DNA of 64,000 nucleotides, taken from contig NZ_RBAN01000001.1 in assembly GCF_003626655.1 (NCBI RefSeq), positions 620,001 through 684,000 of the forward strand, read 5' to 3'. A program made the position numbers and the translations under genes. The notes beneath the pieces were generated by a model. That model ran no database searches. It saw only the letters and a list, made by a program, of their open reading frames with translations, and was not told the DNA's origin. Shown here in pieces: positions 14,922-22,827 of the stretch. Origin of the DNA: Micromonospora costi (lineage in GTDB: Bacteria; Actinomycetota; Actinomycetes; Mycobacteriales; Micromonosporaceae). Positions within the stretch are counted from its first letter, which is position 1; every line of letters begins with the position of its first letter.

Positions 14922-15839
14922 TTACGGACGTACGCTGATGATCGTCTTCCCGGTGGCCCGCTCGGTCGGATTGAGAGCGGCGACGGCGTCGTCGAGGGTC
15001 GCGACCGTGCCGATGTTCGTCCGCAGTCGTCCGTCCCGCACCCGCCGGACGATCTCACCCAGTTGGGCACGATCGGCCTCCACGACGAAATCGATCGCCA
15101 GGCCGTCCGCGGGTCGCGCCTCGGGCGGCCCGACGACGGACACCAGCGTTCCTCCGGGTCGAACCATGCCTGCGGACCGCTTCCCGATGTCGCCGCCGAT
15201 GACGTCGAAGACCAGATCGACTCCGCCGACGTCTTCGAGGACGTCGTTCCCGAGGTCGACGAACTCCTGCGCGCCGAAGTCGAGTGCCTTCTGACGGTCG
15301 GCGGCGCGCCCGGTGCCGATGACGTAGGCGCCGAACTCATGTGCGAGCTGCGTCACCATCGCACCGACTGCGCCGGCTGCGCCGTGGACGAGGACGCTCT
15401 GCCCCGCCTTGAGGCGGCCGTGGTCGAAAAGTCCCTGCCAGGCGGTGAGGCCCGAGATCGGCAGGCTCGCGCCCACCGTGAAGTCGACGTCGCCGGGCAG
15501 CGGCGCGAGGTTGCGCGCCTCGACGGCCACACGCTCCGCCAGGGTGCCGTCGCGGGTCCAGTCCGTGAGGCCGAACACCCGCTGCCCCACCGAGAGTCCC
15601 GTCGTGCCGTACCCGAGAGCGCTGACCACTCCGGCCAGCTCGTGGCCCGGAATCGACGGCGTCCGGTCACGCCCGAGGCGATCGGTCCAGGTCGAGGGCC
15701 ACTCCATCTCGGTCGGGACGAATCCCGACGCATGAACCTGAACGATGACGTCGTTGATCGCCGGTTCCGGCTCAGGCCGCTCCACCAGTGTCATCCCGGC
15801 CGTTCCCGCAGCCTGGTCCGTCACCACGATCGCCTTCAT
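14922..15839 (-). CDS. MDR-family NADP-dependent oxidoreductase
   Basis: ATG 15839 with GGAGGTGCCTG upstream; 305 residues. It is a zinc-free medium-chain reductase of the quinone-oxidoreductase type: MKAIVVTDQAAGTAG, VHASGFVPTEMEWPS, the IPGHELAGVV segment, and a Rossmann motif LVHGAAGAVGAMVTQLA near residue 150. The structural and catalytic Cys/His zinc ligands of alcohol dehydrogenases are missing. It probably reduces quinones or activated alkenes with NADPH, a job that fits the neighbouring electrophile-stress locus, but no copy of the shared TGGACT operator lies near its start. Confidence 0.88.
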   Translation of the reverse strand: MKAIVVTDQAAGTAGMTLVERPEPEPAINDVIVQVHASGFVPTEMEWPSTWTDRLGRDRTPSIPGHELAGVVSALGYGTTGLSVGQRVFGLTDWTRDGTLAERVAVEARNLAPLPGDVDFTVGASLPISGLTAWQGLFDHGRLKAGQSVLVHGAAGAVGAMVTQLAHEFGAYVIGTGRAADRQKALDFGAQEFVDLGNDVLEDVGGVDLVFDVIGGDIGKRSAGMVRPGGTLVSVVGPPEARPADGLAIDFVVEADRAQLGEIVRRVRDGRLRTNIGTVATLDDAVAALNPTERATGKTIISVRP

Positions 15840-16080
15840 CAGGCACCTCCTTGCATCCAGTCCTCGTCTGCACGATCACGAGGAGCAAAATTTCCGTTTC
15901 CCAGCATTAGCGGCGTCAGGCCTCGGCGTCTTCACCACGCTGATCGGTGGCGGCAGGACGCGAAGATGTGGCCGGGAGTGGCGGGACGTCCGTGGAACTC
16001 GGCGCGGGCGGGCACGTCGGACAGCTTGTCGCCAGCAGCGGCACCCCAGTCGGACGCCTCGAAGCTAGCCACGCTGAAAG

Positions 16081-16096
16081 TGGTCTGTCAAGTCCA
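16081..16096. promoter_or_regulatory. Operator-like palindrome, copy 1 (TGGTCT-N4-AGTCCA)
   Basis: First of six related 16-base sites in 16.0-18.5 kb. It reads TGGTCT-GTCA-AGTCCA, one mismatch from the perfect palindrome TGGACT-N4-AGTCCA, and lies 214 bases before msrB in a 470-base gap otherwise free of genes (15840-16309). Candidate binding site for the TetR-family protein encoded at 17581. Confidence 0.5.
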
Positions 16097-16180
16097 ATCC
16101 CGGGTCCAACACGTTGCTACTTTTGCGGCGATTCAGCCCAGATAAGCCGCTAAAACCGGACGTCCATCCGGCGATCGCCC

Positions 16181-16196
16181 TGGACTTTGCAGTCCA
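16181..16196. promoter_or_regulatory. Operator-like palindrome, copy 2 (perfect)
   Basis: TGGACT-TTGC-AGTCCA is a perfect 6-4-6 palindrome 100 bases before its centre-exact sister site and 114 bases upstream of the msrB start. As the best match to the consensus it is the strongest candidate TetR operator controlling msrB-msrA. Confidence 0.65.
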
Positions 16197-16309
16197 TCAA
16201 ACCGAAAGGCTGCGGGAATACAACCGGGCCGCCGGATGTCTGTATCTGCGTGTCCAGGTGCCCTTCACCTCGACACGCGGCATCGGCCGAAAGGCCGGGA
16301 GGGAGAGCT

Positions 16310-16789
16310 GTGCCACAGCAGGCCCAGTACCACAAGAGCCCGGAAGCCGTTTCGCGGCTCAACCCGGAGCAGTACCGCGTGACCCAGCAGGACGGCACCG
16401 AGCGACCGTTCGCCAACGCCTACTGGGACAACCACGAGCCCGGCATCTACGTCGACGTCGTGTCTGGCGAGCCGCTGTTCGCATCGGTCGACAAGTACGA
16501 CAGCAGGTCCGGCTGGCCGAGCTTCACGAAGCCGATCGCCAAGGCGAACGTCGTCGAGCGCGAAGACTCCAGCCACGGGATGATCCGGATTGAGGCCCGC
16601 TCCCTGCACGGGGACAGCCATCTCGGCCACGTCTTCGACGACGGCCCCCTGGACAAGGGTGGACTGCGCTACTGCATCAACTCCGCGTCGTTGCGGTTCA
16701 TCCACCTCGACGACCTGGAGAGCGCAGGGTACGGCGAATACCGCACCCTGTTCACGAGTGACACCAACAGTGACACCGACGACAAGTAG
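16310..16789 (+). CDS. msrB: Peptide-methionine (R)-S-oxide reductase MsrB
   Basis: GTG 16310 with GGGAGG upstream; 159 residues. It reduces methionine-R-sulfoxide in proteins. The motifs [12 protein letters not shown] and [12 protein letters not shown] are present, with catalytic Cys122 in [12 protein letters not shown]. The two CxxC zinc-binding pairs seen in many MsrB proteins are absent: CGxPLF is here VSGEPLF, so it is the zinc-free form with a single cysteine. msrA follows after 9 bases, so the pair repairs both sulfoxide stereoisomers from one transcript. Confidence 0.95.
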   Translation: MPQQAQYHKSPEAVSRLNPEQYRVTQQDGTERPFANAYWDNHEPGIYVDVVSGEPLFASVDKYDSRSGWPSFTKPIAKANVVEREDSSHGMIRIEARSLHGDSHLGHVFDDGPLDKGGLRYCINSASLRFIHLDDLESAGYGEYRTLFTSDTNSDTDDK

Positions 16790-16798
16790 GGAGACGAC

Positions 16799-17305
16799 GT
16801 GACTACCGGAAAGGCGATCCTCGCCGGCGGCTGCTTCTGGGGCATGGAGGAGTTGTTCCGCCGCCAGCCCGGCGTCGTGTCCACGCGCGTCGGCTACAGC
16901 GGCGGCGACGTCCCGAACGCCACCTACCGCAACCACGGCACCCACGCGGAGTCCATCGAGGTCATCTACGACACCGAGAAGACCGACTTCCGCGCGCTGC
17001 TCGAGTTCTTCTTCCAGATCCACGACCCCTCGACGAAGAACCGTCAGGGTAACGACATCGGCACCAGCTACCGCTCGGCGATCTTCTACACCAGCGACGA
17101 GCAGAAGCGGATCGCCGAGGACACGATCGCCGACGTCGACGCCTCGGGCCTGTGGCCCGGCAAGGTCGTCACCGAGGTCACCCCGGCAGGCGACTTCTGG
17201 GAGGCCGAGCCCGAGCACCAGAACTACCTGCAGACGTACCCCGACGGATACACCTGCCACTTCCCCCGCCCCGGATGGAAGCTTCCGAAGCGGGCGACGG
17301 CCTGA
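16799..17305 (+). CDS. msrA: Peptide-methionine (S)-S-oxide reductase MsrA
   Basis: GTG 16799, GGGAG 6 bases upstream; 168 residues. The catalytic Cys12 lies in [13 protein letters not shown]. The family blocks [48 protein letters not shown] in outline and AEPEHQNYL are all present. A cysteine near the C-terminus ([11 protein letters not shown]) can resolve the sulfenic acid. It is coupled to msrB and ended by a GC-rich hairpin at 17311-17342. Confidence 0.96.
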   Translation: MTTGKAILAGGCFWGMEELFRRQPGVVSTRVGYSGGDVPNATYRNHGTHAESIEVIYDTEKTDFRALLEFFFQIHDPSTKNRQGNDIGTSYRSAIFYTSDEQKRIAEDTIADVDASGLWPGKVVTEVTPAGDFWEAEPEHQNYLQTYPDGYTCHFPRPGWKLPKRATA

Positions 17306-17310
17306 AACAC

Positions 17311-17342
17311 CCGGCGCGCGGGCCTCGGGGTCCGCGCGCCGG
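17311..17342 (+). terminator. Terminator hairpin after msrA, 11-bp stem
   Basis: CCGGCGCGCGG (17311-17321) and CCGCGCGCCGG (17332-17342) form a perfect stem with a 10-base loop, starting 5 bases after the msrA stop codon. Confidence 0.7.
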
Positions 17343-17399
17343 CCCGGGGCCGGGGCGGGGACCCCGACGAGGACCGACCGGATGGGTCCCCTCTTCTCA

Positions 17400-17415
17400 A
17401 GGACTAGATGGTCCA
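17400..17415. promoter_or_regulatory. Operator-like palindrome, copy 3
   Basis: AGGACT-AGAT-GGTCCA keeps the GGAC-N6-GTCC core. It lies between the msrA terminator and tetR, 166 bases from the tetR start. Confidence 0.55.
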
Positions 17416-17523
17416 ATAAAAGGGTCACCCTGTCGGTGATCTCGCGGACGTGGCACCGTTCGGCGAAGCAGGCAGAGCACGCTTTGCCTCTCAGCATCAC
17501 GCGAAATGCGACAGGGTGTTGAA

Positions 17524-17539
17524 TGGACTCAGCGGTCCT
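17524..17539. promoter_or_regulatory. Operator-like palindrome, copy 4, next to tetR start
   Basis: TGGACT-CAGC-GGTCCT, with the exact GGAC-N6-GTCC core, ends 41 bases before the tetR ATG. A site here is ideally placed for autoregulation. Confidence 0.6.
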
Positions 17540-17580
17540 ATTCTCCCTGAAATATCTGGTGTGCTAGATACACTTGACTG

Positions 17581-18237
17581 ATGAGCGACGAGCAGGTGGC
17601 TGCGCCGACGAATCAGCGGCGGATCAGTCAACGGGGTATCGCGACGCGAGAGCGGATCCTCGAGGCGGCGAACCGCCTGATGTTCGTGCGCGGAGTGAAC
17701 GCGACGACCCTTGACGACGTCCGCGAGGCAAGCCAGACGAGCAAGTCGCAGCTCTACCACCACTTCGCCGACAAGCAGGATCTCGTGCGCGCAGTGGTCA
17801 GGTATCGAGGCGCGCTGGTGATTCAGCGCGAGCGCGCAGGGCTCGAACGGCTGAAATCGTTCTCGGGGCTGGTCCGGTGGCGTAACGCGCTGGTCCAGGC
17901 CAATTCGCTGAACAACGGCAAATACGGGTGCGGTCTCGGGTCGATGGCTCTCGAGCTGTCCGATCAGGACGAGCAGGCTCGATCGATGCTGTCGGAGACG
18001 TTTGCGGCGTGGGAAAAGCTGATCAGTGATGGCCTGCACCGGATGCGGGACAGCGGTGTGCTGCGTCAGGACGCGGACCCGGAGAAGTTGGCCACGGGGT
18101 TGATGGCAGCCTTGCAAGGCGGCTACCTACTGGCAAACGCCGCCCACGACGTCGCACCCATGGAAGTTGCTCTCGACATGGCGCTGGAACACATCAAATC
18201 GTTCCTCTCGGAGCAACCCGGCGAGCCGACCCGATAA
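17581..18237 (+). CDS. TetR/AcrR-family regulator of the redox locus
   Basis: ATG 17581; 218 residues. The DNA-binding helices are at residues about 21-66: GIATRERILEAANRLMFVRG, then TTLDDVREASQTSKSQLYHHFADK. The C-terminal ligand domain has a single Cys (KYGCGLGSMALELSD), matching a TetR subgroup whose conserved GCGxGS/P motif contacts or senses small electrophiles in some members. The gene is surrounded by six copies of one palindrome, spaced from upstream of msrB to upstream of the OsmC gene, so it most likely represses that whole set. Confidence 0.85.
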   Translation: MSDEQVAAPTNQRRISQRGIATRERILEAANRLMFVRGVNATTLDDVREASQTSKSQLYHHFADKQDLVRAVVRYRGALVIQRERAGLERLKSFSGLVRWRNALVQANSLNNGKYGCGLGSMALELSDQDEQARSMLSETFAAWEKLISDGLHRMRDSGVLRQDADPEKLATGLMAALQGGYLLANAAHDVAPMEVALDMALEHIKSFLSEQPGEPTR

Positions 18238-18353
18238 TTGCGCCGGTCGCCTTCACCGCGGTGAGGAAGCTCTCATCGAGTCGTCGCTCGCGTCGCAGGA
18301 TCGCCTCGTACCGCGACTGTTGGCGCACGAAGGACGGCACGTGTCGGCCTTAA

Positions 18354-18369
18354 CGGACCACTGAGTCCA
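18354..18369. promoter_or_regulatory. Operator-like palindrome, copy 5
   Basis: CGGACC-ACTG-AGTCCA with an intact GGAC-N6-GTCC core, in the 398-base gap between tetR and the OsmC-like gene. I see no gene in this gap (18238-18635). Confidence 0.55.
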
Positions 18370-18485
18370 GTTTTGAATCGGGCTCGACCGAGCACGCCTT
18401 GATCCTAACTGCGCCTCCGTGCAGTTTAGGCACCCCGAGGCAGGGGTTCACCAGGTCCGAGCAGCTCTGGCAACGAGCGATCGTT

Positions 18486-18501
18486 TGGACTATCCAGTCC
18501 G
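18486..18501. promoter_or_regulatory. Operator-like palindrome, copy 6, upstream of OsmC gene
   Basis: TGGACT-ATCC-AGTCCG differs from the perfect palindrome only at its last base. It lies 134 bases before the OsmC-like start and 132 bases after copy 5, and is the likely control site for the OsmC-like gene and perhaps nhaA. Confidence 0.6.
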
Positions 18502-18635
18502 CGAAGGCTAGCCTGCGGAGGCACTCGGTCATGGGTGATACGCCCGGCCACAGCCTCGCTCAGACTGCGACTCGGCTGCTGCTGGATCCGCATACCTGGA
18601 CCGTCCCGACCAGGATCTACAGGAAGGCGCGGCTG

Positions 18636-19064
18636 ATGGAAACCAATCAGGATCGTGTCGTCGCATCCGCCCGGGTTGTCCTCCCGGCCAATGAGCGCCG
18701 GCGCACGGACATGACCACCCGCGGCTTCACGTTCGTCGCCGACGAACCGCACAACGGCGCACCCGGCGAAGGCCCGACGCCGACGGAGTACCTGTTGATG
18801 GCGCTCGCATCGTGCACCGCTCAGACGCTGCGGCAGTACGTCGACTACAAGTACGACACCGCCGGTGACATCACCGTCGAGATCAACTACCACGAACCCC
18901 AGCAGGAGGGCGCGGAGCGCTACCTGCAGCGCACGATCACGCTGAGCGAAGACCCTGACCCCGACGACTTGAAGGTGATGCATGACATCGCCGAGAGGTC
19001 TCCGGTGACCCTGCTGATCCAGTTCGCGTGGAGCGTGAGGACCGAGTTCGTCGGGCCGCGCTGA
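18636..19064 (+). CDS. OsmC-family protein with one redox cysteine
   Basis: ATG 18636, AGGAAGG upstream; 142 residues. OsmC/Ohr proteins reduce organic hydroperoxides with a Cys pair. Here the first Cys is present (Cys60 in EYLLMALASCTAQTL) within the usual GPTPTEYLL context, but the second, normally in a CPV motif, is Ser122 (AERSPVTLLIQF). The protein is thus in the large OsmC-like group without the resolving cysteine; it may use another thiol or act only as a binder. It is followed by a strong hairpin and then nhaA. Confidence 0.88.
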   Translation: METNQDRVVASARVVLPANERRRTDMTTRGFTFVADEPHNGAPGEGPTPTEYLLMALASCTAQTLRQYVDYKYDTAGDITVEINYHEPQQEGAERYLQRTITLSEDPDPDDLKVMHDIAERSPVTLLIQFAWSVRTEFVGPR

Positions 19065-19070
19065 CATCAG

Positions 19071-19111
19071 GCCGCTTGCTGCTCGGCGACCAGGGCCGAG
19101 CAGCAAGCGGC
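19071..19111 (+). terminator. Terminator hairpin, 17-bp perfect stem
   Basis: Arms 19071-19087 and 19095-19111 are exact complements around the 7-base loop GACCAGG. It begins 6 bases after the OsmC stop and ends 39 bases before the nhaA start, so it could terminate fully or attenuate read-through into nhaA. Confidence 0.75.
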
Positions 19112-19150
19112 TGTCCATGCTGGCCCGGCCAGCGCGTCGGAAGGTGACGT

Positions 19151-21148
19151 GTGACCGAAACCAAGAGCGGCCGGACGATCTGGAAGCGGAACCTGGCGGC
19201 GCCGCTGCGAGCTTTCCTGCGAATCGAGTCCGGCAGCGCCGGCGTGCTGGTGGCCGCCATCGTCGCCGCCCTGCTCTGGGCCAACATCGACCTCGGCTCC
19301 TACGAAGCCGTCTGGCGTACCCCATTGTCCCTGCGTCTCGGGCACCTCGAGCTCTCCCGCGACCTGCACACCTGGATCAACAGCGGCCTGATGACGCTGT
19401 TCTTCCTGGTCGTGGGTCTTGAGGCGCGGCGCGAGTTCGACCTCGGCGAGCTACGCGACCGGCGACGTTTCGTACTGCCCAGCGTGGCGGGCGTGATCGG
19501 CATGCTGATCCCGGTGCTGATCTTCCTGCTGATCAACCACGGCGGGCCGGGCGCGCACGGCTGGGGCGTGGCCATGTCGACCGACACCGCCCTCGCGTTG
19601 GGCCTGCTGGCTCTGCTCGGCCGGGGCGTGCCCGACCGGGTCCGGATCTTCCTGCTCACCGTATTCGTGGTCGACGACCTGATCGCACTCATCGTCATCG
19701 CCGTGGTCTACAGCGACGACATCAGGATGATGCCCATCGTGGTGGCCGTGGCGACGTTCGCGGTCATGCTGGCCCTTCGCGCGGCTGGCGTCCAGCGCGG
19801 CTGGGCGTACGTGCCGTTCGCCATCGCGATGTGGGGCGCGCTGCTGGTGAGCGGAGTCGACCCGGTGGTGGCCGGACTGGCCATCGGGTTGACCGCGTTC
19901 GCCTACTCTCCCGGCCGAGCTGAGCTCGAGAAGGTCAGCGGGTTGTTCCGGTTGTTCCGTGAGCAGCCGACACCCCAGCTCGCGCGTACGGCTTCGATCG
20001 GCCTCGCGAACACGCTGTCGCCCAACGACCGCCTTCAGCGCATCTACCACCCCTGGTCCAGCTACCTCATCGTGCCGCTGTTCGGCCTGGCCAATGCCGG
20101 CATCAGCATCGACGGTCCGTTCCTGGCCCGGGCGTTCGCGTCGCCAGTCACCTGGGGCGTGCTGCTCGGATACGTCGTCGGCAAGCCGCTCGCCGTGGTC
20201 GGCACCTCGGCCGGGCTCACCTGGATCTCGCACGGCCGCATCCGCCCGGCGGTGGGATGGGCGGGCGTGCTCGGCAGCGGCACGATCGCCGGTGTCAGCT
20301 TCACGGTGTCGCTGCTGATCGCCAGCCTGGCCTTCACCGGCGACCAACTGGCCGAGGCGAAAGTCGGGGTGCTCAGCGCCGCGATCGTGTCCTCGGCGCT
20401 GACCTGGACCGCGTTCCGCGTCACCAACGCCCTGCCCAAGGACAAGCGCATCCGGGCGCTCTTCGGCGACATGACGGAGCTGATCGACCTCATCCCGGAG
20501 GTCGACGAGAAGCAGGACCACGTCCGCGGCCCAGCCGGTGCGTCGGTAACGCTGGTGCAGTACGGCGACTTCCAGTGCCCGTACTGCGGGAAGGCCGAGC
20601 CGGTCGTCCGGCAGCTGCTGGGCGACGCCGACCTGCGTTTCGTGTGGCGTCACCTGCCTCTGCCGGACGTGCACCCGCAAGCCCGGCTGGCAGCCGAGGC
20701 CGCCGAGGCAGCGGCCGCTCAGGGCAGGTTCTGGCAGATGCACGACCTGTTGCTCGACCACCAGGACGAGCTGGACCTCACTGATCTGATCAGATATGCC
20801 GGTGACCTCGGTCTGGATCAGGAACGGTTCCGCGACGATCTGACAAGCCAGGCCCACGCCCGCCGCATCGACAGCGACATCGACTCGGCCGACAACAGCG
20901 GAGTGTCCGGCACCCCGACGTTCTTCATCAACGGCCGCCGCCACTACGGCGCCTACGACATCACCGCCTTGACCGCGGCCATTCGTATGGCCCGGGCCCG
21001 GGCCCGCCTCGACCGCGAGGCACCGGCGACCCGCGTACGCAAGACGCCTGCCGATCGGTCCGGCCGATCGCGACCGGAGGCCGCCATCGGCCGGACCGTA
21101 CCGGACAGCGGGCGTTCACCCTCGTCGCCGGTATCGGGCCGGTCCTGA
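19151..21148 (+). CDS. nhaA: NhaA Na+/H+ antiporter fused to a DsbA/thioredoxin domain
   Basis: GTG 19151; 665 residues. Residues about 10-430 are NhaA, with around 11-12 membrane helices, GWGVAMSTDTALALGLLAL, and the ion-binding Asp pair in FVVDDLIALIVIAVVY. A GDMTELIDLIPEVDEKQDH linker leads to a DsbA-like thioredoxin domain (about 455-620). Its active site is Cys476-Pro-Tyr-Cys479 in YGDFQCPYCGK, and its cis-Pro segment SGVSGTPTFFING is intact. Such fusions are known in actinobacteria. Here the locus also encodes MsrA/MsrB and OsmC, which suggests that antiporter activity and redox state are linked. Confidence 0.93.
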   Translation: MTETKSGRTIWKRNLAAPLRAFLRIESGSAGVLVAAIVAALLWANIDLGSYEAVWRTPLSLRLGHLELSRDLHTWINSGLMTLFFLVVGLEARREFDLGELRDRRRFVLPSVAGVIGMLIPVLIFLLINHGGPGAHGWGVAMSTDTALALGLLALLGRGVPDRVRIFLLTVFVVDDLIALIVIAVVYSDDIRMMPIVVAVATFAVMLALRAAGVQRGWAYVPFAIAMWGALLVSGVDPVVAGLAIGLTAFAYSPGRAELEKVSGLFRLFREQPTPQLARTASIGLANTLSPNDRLQRIYHPWSSYLIVPLFGLANAGISIDGPFLARAFASPVTWGVLLGYVVGKPLAVVGTSAGLTWISHGRIRPAVGWAGVLGSGTIAGVSFTVSLLIASLAFTGDQLAEAKVGVLSAAIVSSALTWTAFRVTNALPKDKRIRALFGDMTELIDLIPEVDEKQDHVRGPAGASVTLVQYGDFQCPYCGKAEPVVRQLLGDADLRFVWRHLPLPDVHPQARLAAEAAEAAAAQGRFWQMHDLLLDHQDELDLTDLIRYAGDLGLDQERFRDDLTSQAHARRIDSDIDSADNSGVSGTPTFFINGRRHYGAYDITALTAAIRMARARARLDREAPATRVRKTPADRSGRSRPEAAIGRTVPDSGRSPSSPVSGRS

Positions 21149-21514
21149 CCTTCGTTCGCGCGTCATGGGCGAACGCGCGCGGACCGCCGCATGACGCAGT
21201 CGAGGGCTGGGCCACCGTGCCTCTCGCCCCGGCAGAGGCCGCCGGCGGGAGGAGTTGCCCGCGTAGCCCTTCACACGGATCGGATCCAGGCACCGGGCCG
21301 GGACGCGATCGTGAACGGCGATTGTGCTGGCGCGGCCGGACGAAACGCGGGCCACCAGGGGCCTGATGTCGAGGAGTTTGCCGTCGGCATTGACGCGGAA
21401 CGTCCCGCCGCCGACGGCGAGGCCGGAACAGCAGCGGCCGCAGCCGAAGGCGAGCAGGGGAAGCCCGGTGCGACCAACGGTCCAGGGCAGCACGATATGA
21501 GGACGCGTAGACAT
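21116..21514 (-). CDS. DUF1062-like protein with altered C-terminus
   Basis: ATG 21514 follows GGAGAG. The N-terminal 70 residues, with WTVGRTGLPLLAFGCGRC, then GGTFRVNADGKLLDI and IAVHDRVPARCLDP, match DUF1062 (normally about 190 residues with CxxC zinc pairs). After that the sequence becomes Arg/Pro-rich and ends by running into the 3' end of nhaA (33-base overlap). The expected second CxxC pair is VSSGRA here. I read it as a gene that lost its 3' half, perhaps no longer functional. Confidence 0.5.
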   Translation of the reverse strand: MSTRPHIVLPWTVGRTGLPLLAFGCGRCCSGLAVGGGTFRVNADGKLLDIRPLVARVSSGRASTIAVHDRVPARCLDPIRVKGYAGNSSRRRPLPGREARWPSPRLRHAAVRARSPMTRERRSGPARYRRRG

Positions 21515-21769
21515 GATCTCTCCAAGACCTGACGGAAGGCATGGGAAACGGACCGACGGCGACGTCGGCGACCAATGCGCGGGCACGGTGTCAGGTCTAG
21601 AGAGCAGGCGGCGTCACGCGGGGTGAAGTCCTCTCGTGAGTACGTCGGAGAACAGAATCCAGTGCGAAGGTAGGACGGAACGGCCCGGCGAGGCCACCCA
21701 TTTGTCGTGGCCGCTAGCGACGCAGCCACCGGAGTGCCGCTCGTCGCCGCGGTTCGGACGGTCGGTGGC

Positions 21770-22711
21770 ATGGACAATCCGCTGGTGACCGCGCACGATA
21801 GACCGGTGCCGCTCCAGGAGGGATTTCGGGGGCAGCGGATGGCATCGGTGCCCCGTCCGCTGGTCGCCGAGGCGCTGCGGCGCCCGATCACCGGGCGGCT
21901 TCTCGTCACCGACGCCGGGTACTACCCGGATGCCGCCGACCACCGGATGCATCGCCCTCGGGGCACCCCCGAGGTGGTTTTGATCGTGTGTGCCTCGGGC
22001 TTGGGCTGGGCGCGCGTCGGGTCGGGCATGCACCGGATCGGTGCCTGGCAGGCGCTGGTCATTCCCCGCGGTGTCGCGCACGAGTACGGTGCCGACGAGC
22101 GCGATCCCTGGACGATCTGGTGGGCACACCTGATGGGGTCGGACGTGTCGAAGCTCGCGGACTGCATGGAGGCCACGACCGAGCGGCCGGTGGTGCCGGT
22201 GCGGGCCATCGATCGGGCGGTGGCGCTGCTGGACGAGATCGTCACCTGCCTCGAGCGCGACCAGTCGCCCGTCCGCCTGCTGGGCGCGGCGGGATCCGCG
22301 TGGAAGCTGCTGACGCAGATCAGCGTTGATCGACTGCTCCCCGAACCGGGAGACCCGCTGCAGCGCGCCATGAGTCACCTGGCCGAGCGGCTCGACGGGA
22401 AGGTGACGGTGCCCGAGCTGGCGCGGCTGGTCGGGGTGTCGCCGTCGCATCTGAGCACCCTGTTTCGCCGTGCGACCGGGGGTGGGGTGTTGGCTCACCA
22501 CACCGCGCTGCGGATGGGCAAGGCGCGACAGCTGCTCGACACCACGAATGCGACGGTCACCGAGATCGCGTCCGAACTCGGCTTCGATGACGCCTTCTAC
22601 TTCTCCCGGGTCTTTCGGAAGCACCACGGGATGAGTCCGAGCAGTTTCCGCCGCCGCCATGTCGGCTACGAGGTGGCCGATGCCGCCTTCGAGGTATGGC
22701 CGCACGGCTGA
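21770..22711 (+). CDS. AraC-family transcriptional regulator
   Basis: ATG 21770 keeps the GFRGQRM segment characteristic of this subgroup; ATG 21839 is an alternative start. 313 residues. A cupin-like sugar-binding N-terminal half (TPEVVLIVCASGLGWARVG, HRIGAWQALVIPRGVAHEYG) precedes two AraC helix-turn-helix motifs: VTVPELARLVGVSPSHLSTLFRRATG, and TVTEIASELGFDDAFYFSRVFRKHHGMSPS. It is convergent with the sugar importer/GH97 operon and is its obvious candidate regulator, responding to a disaccharide such as melibiose; this is inference. Confidence 0.88.
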   Translation: MDNPLVTAHDRPVPLQEGFRGQRMASVPRPLVAEALRRPITGRLLVTDAGYYPDAADHRMHRPRGTPEVVLIVCASGLGWARVGSGMHRIGAWQALVIPRGVAHEYGADERDPWTIWWAHLMGSDVSKLADCMEATTERPVVPVRAIDRAVALLDEIVTCLERDQSPVRLLGAAGSAWKLLTQISVDRLLPEPGDPLQRAMSHLAERLDGKVTVPELARLVGVSPSHLSTLFRRATGGGVLAHHTALRMGKARQLLDTTNATVTEIASELGFDDAFYFSRVFRKHHGMSPSSFRRRHVGYEVADAAFEVWPHG

Positions 22712-22756
22712 TCGCTGAGCAGCCGGGGCCCAGGCGGCGGGCCGGTGAGGCCGGGA

Positions 22757-22793
22757 GGTTCGTCCGGATACCGGCGTGGCATCCGGACGAACC
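22757..22793. terminator. Bidirectional terminator, 13-bp stem
   Basis: GGTTCGTCCGGAT (22757-22769) and ATCCGGACGAACC (22781-22793) pair perfectly around an 11-base loop, between the convergent AraC gene and the last gene of the sugar importer operon. Confidence 0.75.
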
Positions 22794-22827
22794 AGCAACG
22801 CCGGTGGTCGCCCGGTCCGGCGAAGGT

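Noticed and set aside
17371..17389. GGACC-N9-GGTCC repeat
   Set aside because: Spacing and flanks differ from the six TGGACT-N4-AGTCCA sites; it is next to the msrA terminator in very GC-rich sequence.
18238..18354. Minus-strand reading with QSRYEAILRRERRLDESF, possibly a gene remnant
   Set aside because: Only about 40 residues, no start or family; it is between two operator sites, so I treat it as regulatory DNA.
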